The position numbers and the translations under genes were made by a program. A stretch of 64,000 nt of DNA from Phlegmacium glaucopus (Eukaryota; Basidiomycota; Agaricomycetes; Agaricales; Cortinariaceae). Of this stretch, positions 61,216-64,000 are shown piece by piece (the first letter of the stretch is position 1; each line of letters starts with the position of its first letter). Below the pieces are notes generated by a model. The model saw only the letters and a program-made list of their open reading frames with translations, searched no databases and had not been told where the DNA came from. The DNA is taken from positions 457,655 through 521,654 of the forward strand of contig MU130358.1 in the NCBI GenBank assembly GCA_015039465.1, read 5' to 3'.

Positions 61216-64000
61216 GGGCCCGGGTTTGCTGATGTAATATAGTATGAATGGAAAGAATTGAGTGTTTGCGAGAAGTGGAGGGAAACAGGAACAAAGGATT
61301 GGCCAAAAATAGGGAGTAAATGAGCAAGGCGAGCAATGGTATCAATGTGTATGACCTGGAGAGCCGGCTTTCCTGGACTTGTAAACTCTGGTTGAGCTAT
61401 CCACATACCTGTGTCCACATCGGGTGCCTCATCAACACGTGGAAACCAATGGACAAGCGCACAGGGATATGTCTTCGTTTCATGGACAAATGAAAAAAAT
61501 AGGAGAACTCGACCAACTTCCAGCCGTCTTATCCCCTTTGCATCGGGGTTCACAGTGACAAAAACACAGTCCCGTCGAGGACCATCCTGGCGCCAGGAAG
61601 GTGTTGAACGAGCATATTCGCGGCGCATTCCAGTCATGCCCGATGGATCAGAAGGTGCATGGAAAATGATCAAGGCAGAGTGGAAGATTTTGACTGGGCT
61701 GGAGATGATAGGACTTGTATACGTCGAGATAGGATCAGCATTTGGATCAACTTGAGAACTGAGGAATTGGTGAGTGAGGAAATGGAGGGAAGGGATGTCC
61801 ATGTCGACCCCAATTTGATGAAGGGTTTTAGGATAGCCACGCTCTAATTTATCCAAGGTTTCACAATATGATTAATTAGAAGAGCATTTACGAGAGAAAA
61901 AAGTTACACACGAGGAGTCTTTGCCAAAAAAACCTCATTAACAGCGGCACCATCCAGTGGACTTCCATCAACATCCTCATCTTCCGGCAACACTTCCTGC
62001 CTACCAGTCGTAAGCCCCCTGATTTCGACCACTGGTTCCTCATGGACTTGGTCATCCATCGGTCCCTCAGATTCCTCCTCGACACTTGCTAGATAATTGG
62101 TCATCGCTTCTTGTAAGCATGAGCCATTGAGCATACCGCGGTCAGTAAAATCAACATGAGCGGCAGCAAGCTTGTCGAGCCGTTGGTTCGTCACAAGCAT
62201 CTGGCCCAGTGCGTTGTAGTGGCTAGAACGCCGCCATGGCTCTTTCACAGCCTTAATGTGCTTTGCTTCTGTTATCGATGAGCAGAGGCCATTTGGGGAG
62301 CCAAATGCTTCGATGAGGCTGCGATAATGGACAAGCGAGTGTTGACGAGGTAAAGAAATGCCCGAAGGGCCTTCTGCACGAACCCCGGTTTCTTGAAAAA
62401 TTACACGGTAATGGTGAAATCGTGAAAGTGCTTCATCAACCTCTTGCAAGGTACGCTCTGTAAGTTGGGCCCGTCGCACAAGGTAGCAAAAATCCAGATA
62501 AGCCACCAGAGCGCGAACCATGTCTTGAGGGACGTGGCCTTCGATGGCATTGACATAGACCTAAAGCAAGAATGAGCTATGATTCAAAGGTGATGAGAAT
62601 TTCCAGACCTTCATCAATGCTTTCGAATCATCACCTGTCCATTGTTTGAAGTTTCGACCCTGTGGAAAACGACGCAAGCCAGGAAAAGATGGGGCAAGGG
62701 CAATTCTAGCACGAGATATCAAATAATGAGCACAAGACAGGAAAATTTCCTTACCGACGGTCAATGTCGTCCATTATTTCCTTTGCCTTTGTGGGACCAT
62801 GTTCAAGATCTAGATACTCGCCAACCCATGTTACGAGATGATCCTTAAACCCACCCTTGATGACTTGGTGGAGGAGATCTGGCGACAACAACTGGTTGAT
62901 GTCGGCTCTGGAAAAGTTGTCTGTAAATGGCTGCAAACAGTCAGAACGCAATGTGAATGTCAGTTTGAATCAACATACAACGATATCACCAATAATGCCA
63001 TAATCATCCCATAGATCTGCGAGGCTAAGGCAATCAATGGCCTGTTGACGGTGCGCTTTTGATCGTTGGCCTGCCTCCCCATCGAGATTTGAATGATGGG
63101 CAGTGCAACTAAATCGCAGTGATATCAGGATCTCGGACAAAATGGAAAGAAAAAAAAGGTTCACTTACCGGGGGCACCAGTTCTGGACGATACAACCAAG
63201 CAGAACTTGCTCGGGATAGTCTGCAATATAGGGTCCAAGTCCAAAGATAGCACGGCGGAAATGTCGATCAGGACATTGGACCACCTCTGGCGTTGTCATT
63301 CCAGCACAAAGTGGTTGAAGTATGGCGGATAAGGATGAGTGGAAGAGTTGACGGCGGAACTTGCGGAACAGTGTTGTATTTGAATGTTGGCGGGTTGCTA
63401 GATTATTGGATCAGGAAAAACATGGGAGTTAGGAAGCGGCAGACTTACTTTTTGGTATTGACAAGAAACCAATTAATATGACTGAGTTTCGATGCGCACG
63501 ACGGACATTGTTCTTGATGTTTCCTATAGACATGTACAGCGGATAATATTCGTTTTGGCCAGTAGCAACTGATACGGTGGTCTTATCACTTCCAAGAATT
63601 ATCGGTACAAACATAGATCCATGTGTGGCTGGATCTTCAGAAATAATATCCTTGAGAAGTAGGGTCAGAGATGAGCAGAGACATGAACGAAAAAGATACT
63701 CACCGCTTGCTCCCAAGCCCAATTGCCAGACATGAAATCTTTGTACTCACGACCCTCTCCAGCGTTGTACTTTCTGAATGGTTTATAGTCAAACTCTTCA
63801 TTGAAGTCGGGATTCTTGAGCATAGATCGAGCAACTGCAGCAGGGTCACGGTACCAGACCTCATAATCCTCATCCATCCATTCAGGGCAAATGTCAGGCC
63901 GGTCGCCGCTGTACTTGACAGAAAACGACTCCCAGCTAACACCCTCAAGCTCCGTTGAATCGATCACTGCATGCATGTCGCGAACGTCAGCAAATGGAGG
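61170..64000 (-). CDS. Plavaka transposase, second copy (5' end outside the window)
   Basis: Eight exons are open in frame: from beyond 64000 to 63704, then 63650-63449, 63397-63169, 63108-62979, 62930-62755, 62705-62609, 62560-61912, 61843-61170. Compared with the copy at 52131-55418 it shares YEVWYRDPA, IILGSDKTTVSVATG, NNVRRAHRNSVILIGFLSIP, FKDHLVTWVGEYL, KQWTGDDSKALMKVY, LPRQHSLVHYR, ITEAKHIKAVKEPWRRSS and APSDPSGMTGMRREYARS. It has an extra intron (62978-62931) in the middle. No stop or frameshift is seen, so it may be intact, and it keeps Arg where the other copy has its stop. The two are clearly diverged relatives, not a recent duplicate. The C2H2 finger and start lie outside the window. 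Confidence 0.9.

Overview
This window looks like nuclear DNA of an agaricomycete-type basidiomycete fungus. Host genes are broken by many short introns of roughly 50-75 bp with GT..AG ends. Two gene-dense blocks of conserved fungal genes alternate with long, AT-rich, transposon-filled stretches. Several of the transposon families (Plavaka-type, DUF6589, Ty3/gypsy with GCCAAG-rich MITEs) are typical of Agaricomycetes.

Layout. 0-11 kb is a decayed repeat region: an SNF2-like helicase remnant, a CCAGTC minisatellite, an unprocessed pseudogene of chaperonin subunit CCT3, and a DUF6589-type gene cut by a 1-kb inverted-repeat element. 11-30 kb is the host block: a SIP5-like RING protein (minus), a SERCA-type Ca2+ ATPase and a PDX1/SNZ pyridoxal-phosphate synthase (plus, 74 bp apart), a cyclin-L-like gene, two tandem secreted double-psi beta-barrel proteins (the second holding a 100-N assembly gap in a proline tract), a conserved gene of unknown function, and an FMP25-like RCC1-repeat mitochondrial protein. 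I could follow complete exon chains in frame for all of these except the gapped one.

30-50 kb is transposon-rich. A hAT-like MITE carries a decayed Ty3/gypsy element inside it. There is a Pif1-like helicase scrap, a gag-protease element with no visible reverse transcriptase, an unidentified minus-strand gene carrying a 1123-bp insert between 159-bp direct repeats, and a 614-bp hAT-like MITE with a perfect 8-bp target duplication.

50-64 kb is the most interesting part. A minus-strand gene coding for WD40 repeats followed by a kinase-like domain is split by a 6669-bp Plavaka-type DNA transposon. The transposon has CATCAGGAAAA inverted ends and a 2-bp CA duplication. Counting the CA once puts the two host halves back in frame across the junction. 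The transposon carries two divergent genes, a nine-exon transposase (with one nonsense codon) and a seven-exon accessory gene, which share a short promoter region containing a tandem duplication. A second, related transposase copy, open as far as it is visible, runs off the right edge. The 1-kb element in the DUF6589 gene has the same 11-bp terminal motif, so it may be a non-autonomous relative.
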